64,000 nt of DNA from Sphingobium lactosutens DS20 (GTDB lineage Bacteria > Pseudomonadota > Alphaproteobacteria > Sphingomonadales > Sphingomonadaceae). The notes below the pieces were generated by a model, which was not told the DNA's origin, searched no databases, and saw nothing but the letters and a program-made list of their open reading frames with translations. A program made the translations under genes and the position numbers. How positions within the stretch are numbered: the stretch's first letter is position 1; the number at the start of each line of letters is the position of its first letter. The stretch covers positions 1-64,000 of the forward strand of contig NZ_ATDP01000078.1 in the NCBI RefSeq assembly GCF_000445105.1, in the 5' to 3' direction. Below, in pieces: positions 53,127-62,679 of the stretch.

Positions 53127-55499
53127 ATGTCCGTCCGTTTGTCCCTTCGTCGTTCCGCGCGCGCCGCTTTGTTGCTGGCGAGCGCCACCGGTGCCTTGAG
53201 CGCAGCGCATGCGCAGGAGCCGGCGCCTGCCGACGAGGATCTGATCACCGTGACGGGCCGGCGCGTATCGCAATCGTCGGAAGCGATCGGCGAGGACAAG
53301 ATCAGCAACGTCGTCGCGGTCACGCGCGAGGCGCTGCTGTCCGCGCCGTCGGGCATTTCGGGCCTCAAGATGCTGGAGCAGCTGCCCGGCTTCAACGTCC
53401 AGACCGATGGCGCGCTGGGGCTGTATGAGTTTGGCAACAGCGTCCAGACCCGCGCCTTCAACCTCGACCAGATCGGCTTCGTGGTCGATGGCATCCCGAC
53501 CGGTCGTAGCGACGCCTTTGGCGGCAGTCCGGTGTTCCGCTATGTCGACAATGAAAATCTGGGCGTCGTGGAAGCAGCGGTGGGCGCTGGCGACGTGTCC
53601 TTGCCCAGCTATTCGACGCTGGGGCCGGTGGTGCAATATAATAGCATCGCGCCGCAGGAGGACATGGGCCTGTTCGTGTCGCAGAGCTTTGGCGACTTCA
53701 ACATGAAGCGCACCTTCATTCGCGCCAGCACCGGACGCGTCGGCCCGTTCAAGGCCTATATCAGCCGCACCAAGCTGGACACCGACCTGTGGCGTGGGCC
53801 GGGTTCGGTCGATCGCGAACATTGGGAAGGGCAGATCCACGCCGACCTGGGCGGAGACAGCTGGGCGCGGTTCAAATTCGTGTCGAACGACTTTTTCGAT
53901 TATGATTCGCCATCAATGTCGCGTGCGCTCTATAATTGCACGACCACGGACATTGCAGGTCGTTGCGGCCGGGACGCGGCCTATATCGAAAATGTGCCGA
54001 ACACGACGCCGGGCTTTGAACCGACCGTTCCGGGCGTCTATTATTCCAACAGCAATTATGCGCAGGTCTACAACCTCGCCATCAATGTGCGGAAGGACAA
54101 GCTGTATGGCGCAACCTTCCATGCCGGGATCGCCGATGGCGTCTGGGCCGAATCCACCCTCTATTGGGAGGATAAGAGCGGCTATGGCGTGTCGCCTGAC
54201 ACCTATGCCAATTCGCTGGCCCGCTATACCGCGCAGGCCGCTGTCGGATTGCCCGTCACCGCGCCCAAGGGCGTGGAATTTGGCCGGTCGGGCGTGGGCG
54301 GCGACCGTTATGGCATCACGACAAAGCTGCACTGGGAGATGGGCGTCAATACGGTCGAAACCGGCATGTGGGCGGAAGTCGACAAATATCATCGCACGCA
54401 GGCGCGCTATAACACCGTCGATGGCGCTCCCGATGGCGCGCCGCTGCTCGACGAGCTTGTCTATCTGCGGCGCGATTATCGCTCGAAGCGCGATACGCTC
54501 CAGATATTCCTGAAGGACACGCTCAAGCTTGCCGACGAGCAACTGGTGCTGGACCTGGGCTTCAAGGGCCTGATGATGGACTATCGCTATGATGGTTATC
54601 GTGACTTTGCCGACTATTATCTGACGGTGGGCGGCGTTGCGGTGCCGGGCTATGGCCCCAGCGTCAATCGCGCCCAGTATCGCGATATGTTCCTGCCGAT
54701 GGCGGGTTTGCTCTACAAGATTGACGGCCACACCCAGGTCTTTGCCTCCTATGCCGAGAATATGGCGCTGCCCAAGGGTATGGACGACATTTATTCCGCC
54801 ATCCGCGCCGGCGGCGCGCTAGTGCCGCAGCCGGCGCCGGAGCGTTCGACCAATATGGAGGTGGGCATCCGCACCAACCAGGGCCAGCTTTATGCTTCGC
54901 TCGCGGGCTATTACACGAAGTTCAAGAACCGCATCCAGTCGATCACGACGATCCTGCCGGGCAGCGGCGGCGCGGCGACCGAGACATTTTACCAGAATGT
55001 CGGCCGGGTGCGCGCCTATGGCGTCGAATTCAGCGGCACCTACAAGCCCGCCTTCCTCAATGGGCTGGCCTATGGCAATCTCAACGTCACCTATAACAAC
55101 GCCAAGTTCAAGGATGACATTCCCGCCGCCACGCCGATCGAGATTGCGGGCAAATATATTCCCGACAGCGCGAAATGGATCGTCGGCGGCGGCGTGACGA
55201 TCGAGCCGGCCAGCTGGCTGGTGGCCAATATCTCGGGCAAATATACCTCGAAGCGCTGGTCGACCTTTACCAACACGCCAGGGTCGAGCGTGCCTGGCTT
55301 TACCGTGTTCAGCGCCTATGTCGACATTGGCGACGGCTGGACCTTTGGCCCGATCAAGAGCGTGAAGGCGCGGTTCAACATCGACAATCTGTTCGACAAG
55401 GATACCCTGTCCTATATTTCCTCGTCGGTGACCGGCGACGGTTTCTTCCGCCCGCTCAGCCCGCGCACCTTCCAGTTCACGCTGACGGGGGAAATCTGA
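53127..55499 (+). CDS. TonB-dependent receptor
   Basis: 790 residues. A signal peptide (RLSLRRSARAALLLASATGALSAAHAQ) is followed by a TonB-box-like segment DLITVTGRRVSQ near residue 40, the plug (GISGLKMLEQLPGFNVQTDGALGLYEFGNSVQTRAFN) and a barrel ending RTFQFTLTGEI. There is no STN domain, so it is a plain importer without sigma-factor signalling. The plug is divergent from siderophore receptors, and no iron-linked genes are near. Its stop overlaps the start of a secreted dipeptidase gene (TGATG), suggesting that the ligand is a peptide or peptide-like compound (inference). Confidence 0.93.
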   Translation: MSVRLSLRRSARAALLLASATGALSAAHAQEPAPADEDLITVTGRRVSQSSEAIGEDKISNVVAVTREALLSAPSGISGLKMLEQLPGFNVQTDGALGLYEFGNSVQTRAFNLDQIGFVVDGIPTGRSDAFGGSPVFRYVDNENLGVVEAAVGAGDVSLPSYSTLGPVVQYNSIAPQEDMGLFVSQSFGDFNMKRTFIRASTGRVGPFKAYISRTKLDTDLWRGPGSVDREHWEGQIHADLGGDSWARFKFVSNDFFDYDSPSMSRALYNCTTTDIAGRCGRDAAYIENVPNTTPGFEPTVPGVYYSNSNYAQVYNLAINVRKDKLYGATFHAGIADGVWAESTLYWEDKSGYGVSPDTYANSLARYTAQAAVGLPVTAPKGVEFGRSGVGGDRYGITTKLHWEMGVNTVETGMWAEVDKYHRTQARYNTVDGAPDGAPLLDELVYLRRDYRSKRDTLQIFLKDTLKLADEQLVLDLGFKGLMMDYRYDGYRDFADYYLTVGGVAVPGYGPSVNRAQYRDMFLPMAGLLYKIDGHTQVFASYAENMALPKGMDDIYSAIRAGGALVPQPAPERSTNMEVGIRTNQGQLYASLAGYYTKFKNRIQSITTILPGSGGAATETFYQNVGRVRAYGVEFSGTYKPAFLNGLAYGNLNVTYNNAKFKDDIPAATPIEIAGKYIPDSAKWIVGGGVTIEPASWLVANISGKYTSKRWSTFTNTPGSSVPGFTVFSAYVDIGDGWTFGPIKSVKARFNIDNLFDKDTLSYISSSVTGDGFFRPLSPRTFQFTLTGEI

Positions 55500-56725
55500 T
55501 GCGGATGATGAGGATGGGGGCGGCGCTGATGGCGCTGCTCCCGGCGGTAGCGATGGCGCAGGGACCGGTGGTGTCGAAGCAGACCTACCAATTGCATCAG
55601 AAGCTGCTGACGCTCGACAGTCATCTCGACACGCCGGCCTCGCTCGATCTGCCCGGCTGGTCGATCGACGAAGAGCATGACGTGCTGCATGATTTCACGC
55701 AGGTCGACCTGCCGCGCATGAAGAAGGGCGGGCTGGATGGCGGCTTCTGGGCGATCTACACGCCGCAGGGGCCGGTAACGATCGAAGGGTTCCGCAAGGC
55801 GCGTGACTTTGCGATCCTGCGCGGCCTGTCGATCCGCAATATGGTGGCGGCCGATCCCGCCAATTTCGCGCTCGCGACAGAGGCGAAGGATGCCGCGCCC
55901 ATTGCCGCCAAGGGCAAACGGATCGTCTATATGTCGATCGAAAACGCCTATCCGCTGGGCGAGGATGTGTCGTTGCTCGACACATTTTACGCCATGGGCG
56001 TCCGCGTGGTGGGGTTTGCCCATTTCGCGCATAACCAGTTTGCCGACAGTTCGACCGACCCGTCCGGCAAGCCGCGCTTTGGCGGCCTGTCGCCGCTGGG
56101 CAAGGAATTGCTCAAGGAAATGAACCGGATCGGCGTCGTGCCCGATGCCTCGCACAGCAGCGACCAGGTGCTGGACGACCTGCTGGCACTGTCGACGACC
56201 CCGGTGCTGCTCACCCATTCGGGCTGCAAGGCGGTCTATGACCATCCGCGCAATATCGACGACGCGCATTTGAAGGCGCTGGCGGCCAGGGGCGGGGTCA
56301 TCCAGATGAACGCCTATGGCGCCTATCTGCGCGCGTCCAAGCCGAACCCGCAGCGGCAGGAGGCATTGAAGGCGCTCTATGGCCAGATGCGCGAAGGCGC
56401 GAAACTGTCAGCGGAAAAGCGCGCCGAACTGCTGGCGAAGCGACAGGAGATCGACCGCCTCTACCCCGATACCGACCGGCCGAGCTTTGACGATTTCATG
56501 AAGCATATGCTCCATGCGCTGGAGGTCGTCGGTCCGGATCATGTCGGCATCGGCGCGGACTGGGATGGCGGCGGCGGTGTTGTCGGCATGGAGGATGTCG
56601 TCGACCTGCCCAAGATCACCGCCGCGCTGCTCAAGGCCGGTTACAGCGAGGCGGACGTCCAGAAAATCTGGTCTGGCAATGTCCTGCGCGTGCTGGCGGC
56701 GGCGGAGGCGGGGAAAGCCCAATAG
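55499..56725 (+). CDS. Secreted membrane dipeptidase (M19 family)
   Basis: 408 residues. The start overlaps the receptor stop (TGATG). A signal peptide (MRMMRMGAALMALLPAVAMAQ) sends it to the periplasm. The renal-dipeptidase pattern is present: LTLDSHLDTP (zinc His and Asp), the bridging Glu in YMSIENAYPLG, HFAHNQFADSS, VPDASHSSDQV and LTHSGCKAVYDHPRNIDD (zinc His residues), and HVGIGADWDGGGG (Asp). Members cleave dipeptides, including those with D-residues. Coupled to the TonB receptor, it would process what the receptor brings in. Confidence 0.94.
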   Translation: MRMMRMGAALMALLPAVAMAQGPVVSKQTYQLHQKLLTLDSHLDTPASLDLPGWSIDEEHDVLHDFTQVDLPRMKKGGLDGGFWAIYTPQGPVTIEGFRKARDFAILRGLSIRNMVAADPANFALATEAKDAAPIAAKGKRIVYMSIENAYPLGEDVSLLDTFYAMGVRVVGFAHFAHNQFADSSTDPSGKPRFGGLSPLGKELLKEMNRIGVVPDASHSSDQVLDDLLALSTTPVLLTHSGCKAVYDHPRNIDDAHLKALAARGGVIQMNAYGAYLRASKPNPQRQEALKALYGQMREGAKLSAEKRAELLAKRQEIDRLYPDTDRPSFDDFMKHMLHALEVVGPDHVGIGADWDGGGGVVGMEDVVDLPKITAALLKAGYSEADVQKIWSGNVLRVLAAAEAGKAQ

Positions 56726-56739
56726 GCGCGCGTTCGCGC

Positions 56740-57624
56740 CTATTTCCCCTCCAGCATCTCGATCATCAGGGAGAAGTCGCGCGCGGCCTCTCCCTGGTTC
56801 GCAAGCATCTGGTAGAGCGCCTCGGCCGCGTTGCCCATCGGCACCGACGCGCCGACCGACGCGGCCGCCGCGCCCGCCAGTTTAAGGTCCTTCAGCATTA
56901 GCCCCACGGCAAAGCCGCCTTGATAGCCATTGTCTGCGGGCGTTTGCGGACCGACGCCGGGCACGGGACAATAACTGGTCATCGACCAGCTCTGGCCTGA
57001 CGACACGCTGCTGATGTCGTAGAAGGTCTGCGGGTCGAGGCCGAGCTTCCTGGCCATGGCAAAGGTTTCGCAGGTCGCCACCATGGTCGCGCCCAGCAGC
57101 ATGTTGTTGCAGATTTTCGCCGCCTGCCCATTGCCGGCGCCGCCGGCGTGGATCACCGCCTTGCCCATGGCGGACAGGATCGGCCTGGCGCTGTCGAAGG
57201 CCGTATCCGTGCCGCCCACCATGAAGGTGAGCGTGCCGCCATTGGCCGCAGCAATGCCGCCCGATACCGGCGCGTCCACCATGGCGAACCCGGCGGCGAC
57301 GGCCGCTTCGCTGACGCGCCGCGCGGTGGCGACGTCGATGGTGGAGCAGTCGAGGAACAGCGCGCCGGGCCTGGCCGCACCGAATATCTCGCCGGTATAG
57401 ACCGCCTCGACATGGGTGCCGGCCGGCAGCATGGTGACGACGGCGTCGGCCCCCGTCGCGGCGTCGGCGGCACTGGCCGCGCGCACCGCGCCATGGCTCT
57501 CGGCCCTCGCCAGCGCCTCTTCCGACAGGTCGAAAGCGCGCACGGCATAGCCGTTCTTGAGCAGGTTGGCGGCCATGCCACCGCCCATATTGCCAAGGCC
57601 GATGAAGGCGATCGTCTGGGTCAT
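56740..57624 (-). CDS. mmsB: 3-hydroxyisobutyrate dehydrogenase
   Basis: 294 residues. It oxidises 3-hydroxyisobutyrate to methylmalonate semialdehyde in valine degradation. The NAD motif IAFIGLGNMGGGMAANLLKNGY is at the start, followed by DAPVSGGIAAANGGTL, and GNGQAAKICNNMLL with the catalytic Lys. Length is normal. It is the third gene of the run acyl-CoA dehydrogenase, hydrolase, mmsB, and convergent with the dipeptidase gene 15 bases away. Confidence 0.95.
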   Translation of the reverse strand: MTQTIAFIGLGNMGGGMAANLLKNGYAVRAFDLSEEALARAESHGAVRAASAADAATGADAVVTMLPAGTHVEAVYTGEIFGAARPGALFLDCSTIDVATARRVSEAAVAAGFAMVDAPVSGGIAAANGGTLTFMVGGTDTAFDSARPILSAMGKAVIHAGGAGNGQAAKICNNMLLGATMVATCETFAMARKLGLDPQTFYDISSVSSGQSWSMTSYCPVPGVGPQTPADNGYQGGFAVGLMLKDLKLAGAAAASVGASVPMGNAAEALYQMLANQGEAARDFSLMIEMLEGK

Positions 57625-57668
57625 GTCGGCATCCTCTCTGCGGTTATGGCTCTCTGGGGTGTTGGGGA

Positions 57669-58754
57669 TCAGGCGTCGGCGACTTCGGGCAGGGGCGTCC
57701 AACCCTTGTCGGCGGGCAGCGGTTCGAAGATCGCGTCGATCATCGCGTCGCTCACCTCTTCGAGCGTCGCCGGGTTCCAACGCGGCGCATTGTCCTTGTC
57801 GACGATCACCGCCCGCACGCCCTCGACGAAATCGGGGCGGCGGATGACGGCGCAGGCGATGCCATATTCCATCGCCATATTGTCGGCGAAGCTGGACTTG
57901 GCCGCGCCTTCGACCAACTGGCGCAGCGCGACCTTGATCGTCTGGGGCGATTTGGTGCGCAGGGTCGATAGCTGCTTTTGCGCCCATTCGCCGCCGTCGG
58001 CTTCCAGTGCCGCGACGATCTCCTCGGCGGTGTCGGACGCGAACAGCCGGTCGATGTCGGCGCGCGACGCGACGAGCTTTGACGCTGGCGGCTGGGCGCT
58101 GGCGGCATCGAGCACGAGCGTCAGGTCCCACGGATTGGTGAGGATACGCGCCTTGACCGCGTCCAGCGCTTCGGACGGCATATAATGGGTGGCGATGCCT
58201 ACAGCGGCGCAATCGGCGCCATCGATCCGCGCCCCGGTCGCGGCGAGCCAGGCGCCGACGCGCCCCGGCAGCCGGGGCAGATACCAGCCGCCGCCCACAT
58301 CGGGGAACAGGCCGATGCCTGTTTCGGGCATGGCGAAGGTCGTGCGTTCGGTCGCCACGCGATAGCGCGCGGGCAGGGACAGGCCAACGCCGCCGCCCAT
58401 GACGATGCCGTCCATGAAGGCGACGATCGGCTTTTCATAGACGAACAACAGATGGTTCATCCGATATTCGATGCTGAAGAAGCGTTCGGCCTCCACGCAA
58501 TCCGTCTTCGCGCTGTTGGCGATGAGGGCGATGTCGCCCCCGGCGCAGAAGCCGCGCGACAATTTGGGATCGCCATCGGGCGCGGGCAGATGGTCGATCA
58601 TGACCGCGACCACGCTGTCGTCCTTCGCCCAGCCGAGCAGCGCGTCGATGATGGCGACGCACATTTCGGGCGTGAGCGCGTGGATCGCCCTGGGCCGGTT
58701 CAGCCGGATGCGGCCGACGCCATTTTCGATGAAGGTCAGCACCGGGTCCGTCAT
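57669..58754 (-). CDS. 3-hydroxyisobutyryl-CoA hydrolase
   Basis: 361 residues from the ATG at 58754, preceded by AGGAG. It frees 3-hydroxyisobutyrate from CoA in valine degradation. The crotonase fold shows FCAGGDI (oxyanion hole), MDGIVMGGGVGLSLPARYRVATERTTFAMPETGIGLFPDVGGGWYLPRLPG with the catalytic Glu, and the HIBCH-type C-terminus RWNPATLEEVSDAMIDAIFEPL. It lies between the acyl-CoA dehydrogenase gene and mmsB. Confidence 0.93.
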   Translation of the reverse strand: MTDPVLTFIENGVGRIRLNRPRAIHALTPEMCVAIIDALLGWAKDDSVVAVMIDHLPAPDGDPKLSRGFCAGGDIALIANSAKTDCVEAERFFSIEYRMNHLLFVYEKPIVAFMDGIVMGGGVGLSLPARYRVATERTTFAMPETGIGLFPDVGGGWYLPRLPGRVGAWLAATGARIDGADCAAVGIATHYMPSEALDAVKARILTNPWDLTLVLDAASAQPPASKLVASRADIDRLFASDTAEEIVAALEADGGEWAQKQLSTLRTKSPQTIKVALRQLVEGAAKSSFADNMAMEYGIACAVIRRPDFVEGVRAVIVDKDNAPRWNPATLEEVSDAMIDAIFEPLPADKGWTPLPEVADA

Positions 58755-58786
58755 GTCGATCTCCTGCTGGTGGGGCGTTGCAGCCA

Positions 58787-59932
58787 TCATCCCTGCCGCA
58801 GCATGTCGCGCGCAACGATCATGCGCATCACTTGGTTGGTGCCCTCCAGAATCGAATGGACGCGCAGGTCGCGCCAGAAGCGTTCGACCGGATAGTCCAT
58901 CAGATAGCCATAGCCGCCATGCAGCTGGAGCGCGCGGTCGACCACCGACGATCCGGTGTCGGTCGCCAGCCGCTTGGCCATGGCGGCAAAGCGCGTCTTG
59001 TCGGGCGCATTTTCCGTCACCTTGACGGCAGCCGCATAGAGGAGGGTCCGCGCGGCCTCCAACTCGGTCAGCATGTCGGCCAGCATGAATTGCGTATTCT
59101 GGAAATCGGCGATCGCCTGGCCGAACTGCTTGCGTTCCTTGGTATAGCGCACGGCTTCGTCGATGCAGCGCTGCGCCCCGCCCAGCGAGCAGGCGCCGAT
59201 ATTGAGCCGTCCGCCATCCAGCCCCATCATGGCGATGCGAAAACCTTCGCCCTCCGCACCGACGAGATTGTCGACCGGCACGCGCACGCTGTCGAAATTC
59301 ACCTGCGCCGTGGGTTGCGAATGCCAGCCAAGCTTGCGTTCCTGCGCGCCGAAGCTGACGCCCTCCATATCCTTTTCGATGACGAGGCAACTGATCCCCT
59401 TGGGGCCATCCTCACCCGTCCGCACCATGACGACATAGAGTTCGTTCTCGCCGCCGCCCGAAATAAACTGCTTGGACCCGGTGACGACATAATGATCGCC
59501 ATCGCGCACGGCCTGCGTCTTGAGCGCGGCGGCGTCCGATCCCGATCCCGCTTCGGTCAGGCAATAGCTGCCGATGCGATCCATCGGGATCATCGAGGGC
59601 AGATATTTGTCCTTGACCGTCTGGCTGCCGAAGCGGTCGATCATCCACGCCGCCATGTTGTGGATCGAGATGAAGGCGCTGGTCGACGGGCAGCCATAGG
59701 CCATCGCTTCCATGATGAGCGCGGCCTCCAGCCGGCCAAGGCCGATGCCGCCCGACGCTTCCGACACATAGATGCCGCCAAAGCCAAGCTCTGCGGCGGA
59801 TCTGATCGTATCGCGCGGGAAGATATGTTTGTCGTCCCATTCGGCGGCGAAGGGGGTGATGGCGTCGGCCGTGAAGCGCTGCGCCATGTCCTGGATCGCG
59901 CGCTGGTCTTCGGTCAGATCAAATTGGGTCAT
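58787..59932 (-). CDS. Acyl-CoA dehydrogenase, probably isobutyryl-CoA dehydrogenase
   Basis: 381 residues. The FAD enzyme shows YCLTEAGSGSDAAALKTQAV, the FAD-contact GSKQFISGGG, KERKQFGQAIADFQNTQFMLADM, and LHGGYGYLMDYPVERFWRDLRVHSILEGTNQVMR with the catalytic Glu in the last helix. Its place before the hydroxyisobutyryl-CoA hydrolase and mmsB argues for isobutyryl-CoA as substrate, oxidised to methacrylyl-CoA. It is divergent from a LysR gene. Confidence 0.92.
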   Translation of the reverse strand: MTQFDLTEDQRAIQDMAQRFTADAITPFAAEWDDKHIFPRDTIRSAAELGFGGIYVSEASGGIGLGRLEAALIMEAMAYGCPSTSAFISIHNMAAWMIDRFGSQTVKDKYLPSMIPMDRIGSYCLTEAGSGSDAAALKTQAVRDGDHYVVTGSKQFISGGGENELYVVMVRTGEDGPKGISCLVIEKDMEGVSFGAQERKLGWHSQPTAQVNFDSVRVPVDNLVGAEGEGFRIAMMGLDGGRLNIGACSLGGAQRCIDEAVRYTKERKQFGQAIADFQNTQFMLADMLTELEAARTLLYAAAVKVTENAPDKTRFAAMAKRLATDTGSSVVDRALQLHGGYGYLMDYPVERFWRDLRVHSILEGTNQVMRMIVARDMLRQG

Positions 59933-60034
59933 GCTCTCCTAGCTCCGCGCCTGTTCCGTCATGTCGGTCTGCGCGCCATGATCTTCGTCTTTGCCGCCTG
60001 TAGCAATGCCGCATCCTTGCCAGCAATGGGGAAG

Positions 60035-60055
60035 TTGTGCATCAATATGCTGCAA
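60035..60055. promoter_or_regulatory. Candidate LysR box between acyl-CoA dehydrogenase and lysR genes
   Basis: TTG-T-GCAT-CAAT-ATGC-TG-CAA, an interrupted dyad with GCAT/ATGC inside TTG/CAA, in the 140-base divergent region, 18 bases before the LysR start. A second dyad GTCGA-TGT-TCGAC spans the LysR start codon at 60069-60081. Confidence 0.4.
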
Positions 60056-60072
60056 ATTTGCCGGGAGTGTCG

Positions 60073-60966
60073 ATGTTCGACTGGGACGATCTGCGCGTGT
60101 TCTTGGCGGTCGCCCGTGCGCGCAAGATCGCGCCTGCCGCACGCGCGCTGGGCATCGACGCGACCACGATCGCGCGGCGGCTGTCACGGCTGGAAAAGGC
60201 GCTGGGTGCGGACCTGTTCGAAATGGGCGGGGGGGAACGGACGTTGACGGCCAGCGGGCAGGCGTTGCTGCGCCATGCCGAAGGGGCCGAAAGCGCGGCG
60301 CTGGCGGCGATGGAGGAGGTGAAGGGGCAGGAACATCGCCTGAGCGGGCAGGTGCGCCTGTCGGTTGCCGAAGGGTTCGGAACATGGGTGCTGGCGCCGG
60401 GCATGGGCGCGTTCAACCGGCGGCATCCCGGCATAAGGCTGGACCTGGTGACGGCATCGGGTTTCCTAAACCCATCGAACCGGGAAGCCGACATGGCGGT
60501 CATGCTGGCGCGCCCGCAGCGCGGCCGGCTGACGGTGCGGCGGCTGGGCGATTATCGCCTGCACCTTTATGCCGCGCCCGCCTATCTGGACCGGATGGGT
60601 TATCCGGCCGCATCGAGCGACCTGCGCCGGCATGTGCTGGTGGGTTATGTGCCCGAATTCATTTTCTCGCCCGAACTGGATTATCTGGACGAGGTGGAGG
60701 CGGGGCTGGAGGCGCAATTGCGCGCGACCAGCATCAACATGCAGCAGCGGATGATCGCGGAAGGGGCGGGCATCGGCGTGCTGCCCGATTTCATCGGTCG
60801 GCGCGATCCGGCGCTGACCGCGATCATGACCGACACGGTGGAAATCACGCGCAGCTTCTGGCTGGTCATGCATGGCGACCTGCGCCATCTGGCGCGGATC
60901 GGCGCGGTCGCCGACTGGTTGCAGGAACGGGTCGACCTGCTGAGCGGGCAGCGTCCTGCGTCATGA
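60073..60966 (+). CDS. LysR family transcriptional regulator
   Basis: 297 residues from the ATG at 60073, which has GGGAG eight bases upstream. The helix-turn-helix is MFDWDDLRVFLAVARARKIAPAARALGIDATTIARRLSRLEKALGADLFEM, a variant of the usual LysR helix. The effector domain follows from about residue 95 (GQVRLSVAEGFGTWVLAPGMGAFNRRHPGIRLDL). It is divergent from the valine-degradation run and probably controls it. Confidence 0.92.
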   Translation: MFDWDDLRVFLAVARARKIAPAARALGIDATTIARRLSRLEKALGADLFEMGGGERTLTASGQALLRHAEGAESAALAAMEEVKGQEHRLSGQVRLSVAEGFGTWVLAPGMGAFNRRHPGIRLDLVTASGFLNPSNREADMAVMLARPQRGRLTVRRLGDYRLHLYAAPAYLDRMGYPAASSDLRRHVLVGYVPEFIFSPELDYLDEVEAGLEAQLRATSINMQQRMIAEGAGIGVLPDFIGRRDPALTAIMTDTVEITRSFWLVMHGDLRHLARIGAVADWLQERVDLLSGQRPAS

Positions 60967-61056
60967 TCCATCGCCAGCACGGCGAAAGCTGATCGACGCG
61001 GGCGCACGACCCCGCTAAGGGAGTCGCGATGGATAGAGAGCGGTCGCATTTCGCCC

Positions 61057-61680
61057 ATGCAGCATAGGTCCAAGCGCAGCCGGGCGATCGCCTTGCCCAA
61101 CAGCGAGTTGCGTACGCGCGCCACCGAATATCTGGATTTCCTGGCCGCCTGGGTGAAGAAGCCCCGGCAGACCGCCTCGGTCGTGCCGTCCAGCCGCTAT
61201 CTGGCGCGGCTGATGGTCGAACAGATCGACCCTGCCGGTGGGCGAGTGCTGGAACTGGGCGGCGGAACGGGCGTGTTCACGCGCGCCATATTGGAAACCG
61301 GACTGCCGGCGGATCATCTGGAAGTGGTGGAGATCAACCCGGCGTTCGCAAGCGGGTTGCGGCGTCATTTTCCCTCGGTTTCGGTGCTGGAAACGCCAGC
61401 GCAGATCGTGTCCACGGCGACGGCCGGCGAGCCGGGCGACTATCAGGTCGTGGTAAGCGGCCTGCCGCTGCTGGCGATGGACCGCCATGTCCATGCCGAT
61501 ATCCTGTCCGAAGCGTTCCGCATGCTGCGGCCGGGCGGCTGTTTCGTGCAGTTCACCTATTCGATGCGCCCGCCGGTCAACCGCGAGATACTCGATACGC
61601 TGGGGCTGGATGTGGTGCGCGACGGGCATACCGTCCGTAACTTCCCGCCCGCGACCGTTTTCCGGTTCTTCCGCCGCTGA
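61057..61680 (+). CDS. SAM-dependent methyltransferase, phospholipid N-methyltransferase-like
   Basis: 207 residues. The Rossmann SAM site is VLELGGGTGVFTRAILE near residue 64, followed by VEINPAFASGLRRHFPSVSVLETPAQ, and VVSGLPLLAMDRHVHADILSEAFRMLRPGGCFVQFTYS. The N-terminal amphipathic segment (YLDFLAAWVKKPRQTASVVPSSRYLARLM) matches the PmtA type that methylates phosphatidylethanolamine to phosphatidylcholine. Other members act on other lipids, so the substrate is open. Confidence 0.82.
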   Translation: MQHRSKRSRAIALPNSELRTRATEYLDFLAAWVKKPRQTASVVPSSRYLARLMVEQIDPAGGRVLELGGGTGVFTRAILETGLPADHLEVVEINPAFASGLRRHFPSVSVLETPAQIVSTATAGEPGDYQVVVSGLPLLAMDRHVHADILSEAFRMLRPGGCFVQFTYSMRPPVNREILDTLGLDVVRDGHTVRNFPPATVFRFFRR

Positions 61681-61746
61681 CAATAGGTTGCATAAGGCCA
61701 TCGGCCTCCTATCTTCGCCGCAACGCGAAAAGGGGGACCGCCTGTC

Positions 61747-62679
61747 ATGGCATCCATTATCGACATAAGCGGCCTGACCAAACGCTATGCGTCGGGCTTC
61801 GAGGCGCTCAAGGGCGTCGATCTTTCGATCGAGGAAGGCGAGATTTTCGCGCTGCTCGGCCCCAATGGAGCGGGCAAGACGACGATGATTTCGATCATCT
61901 GCGGCATCGCGCGGCCGACCGGCGGGACGGTGCAGGTCGCCGGGCACGACATCGTGCGGGATTATCGCGGCGCGCGCAGTGCGATCGGACTGGTGCCGCA
62001 GGAATTGAGCACCGACCAGTTCGAACGGGTGATCGACACCGTGACGTTCAGCCGCGGGCTGTTCGGCAAGCCGCGCAACGACGCCTATGTCGAAAAAATC
62101 CTGCGCGACCTGTCCCTGTGGGACAAGCGCCATGCGAAGATATTGGAGTTGTCGGGCGGCATGAAGCGCCGCGTCATGATCGCCAAGGCGCTGAGCCATG
62201 AGCCGCGCGTCCTGTTCCTGGACGAACCGACGGCGGGCGTCGATGTCGAATTGCGGCGCGACATGTGGAAGCTGATCGGCGAATTGCGCCAGACCGGCGT
62301 CACCATCATCCTGACGACCCATTATATCGAGGAGGCCGAGGAAATGGCCGACCGGGTGGGCGTCATCAACCGGGGCGAATTGATGCTGGTCGAGGAAAAG
62401 ACCACGCTCATGAAGAAGCTGGGCAAGAAGACGCTGACGATCGTGCTGGTCGATCCCATCGCCGCGCTGCCGCCGGAGCTTTCGGACTGGGACCTCAGCC
62501 TCCATGCCGAAGGGCAGGAGATCGAATATGTGTTCGACGCGCAGGCGGAGCGGACGGGCGTGTCGTCGCTGTTGCGGCGTCTGGGCGACCTGGGCCTGGG
62601 ATACAAGGACCTCAACACGCGCCAGAGCAGTCTGGAGGATATTTTCGTCAGCCTGGTCCATCAGGAGAAGGCCGCATGA
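61747..62679 (+). CDS. ABC transporter ATP-binding protein (ABC-2 type)
   Basis: 310 residues. Walker A is GPNGAGKTT near residue 41, the signature [15 protein letters not shown] near 137, Walker [13 protein letters not shown], and the H-loop [18 protein letters not shown]. The C-terminal 80 residues are the extension seen in NodI/DrrA-like exporters of this family. It pairs with the following permease, overlapping it (ATGA). The substrate is unknown. Confidence 0.94.
   Translation: MASIIDISGLTKRYASGFEALKGVDLSIEEGEIFALLGPNGAGKTTMISIICGIARPTGGTVQVAGHDIVRDYRGARSAIGLVPQELSTDQFERVIDTVTFSRGLFGKPRNDAYVEKILRDLSLWDKRHAKILELSGGMKRRVMIAKALSHEPRVLFLDEPTAGVDVELRRDMWKLIGELRQTGVTIILTTHYIEEAEEMADRVGVINRGELMLVEEKTTLMKKLGKKTLTIVLVDPIAALPPELSDWDLSLHAEGQEIEYVFDAQAERTGVSSLLRRLGDLGLGYKDLNTRQSSLEDIFVSLVHQEKAA

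Noticed and set aside
57669-59390. One long 573-codon gene
   Set aside because: The first 212 codons lie antisense-frame over the acyl-CoA dehydrogenase gene; family similarity and AGGAG place the start at 58754.
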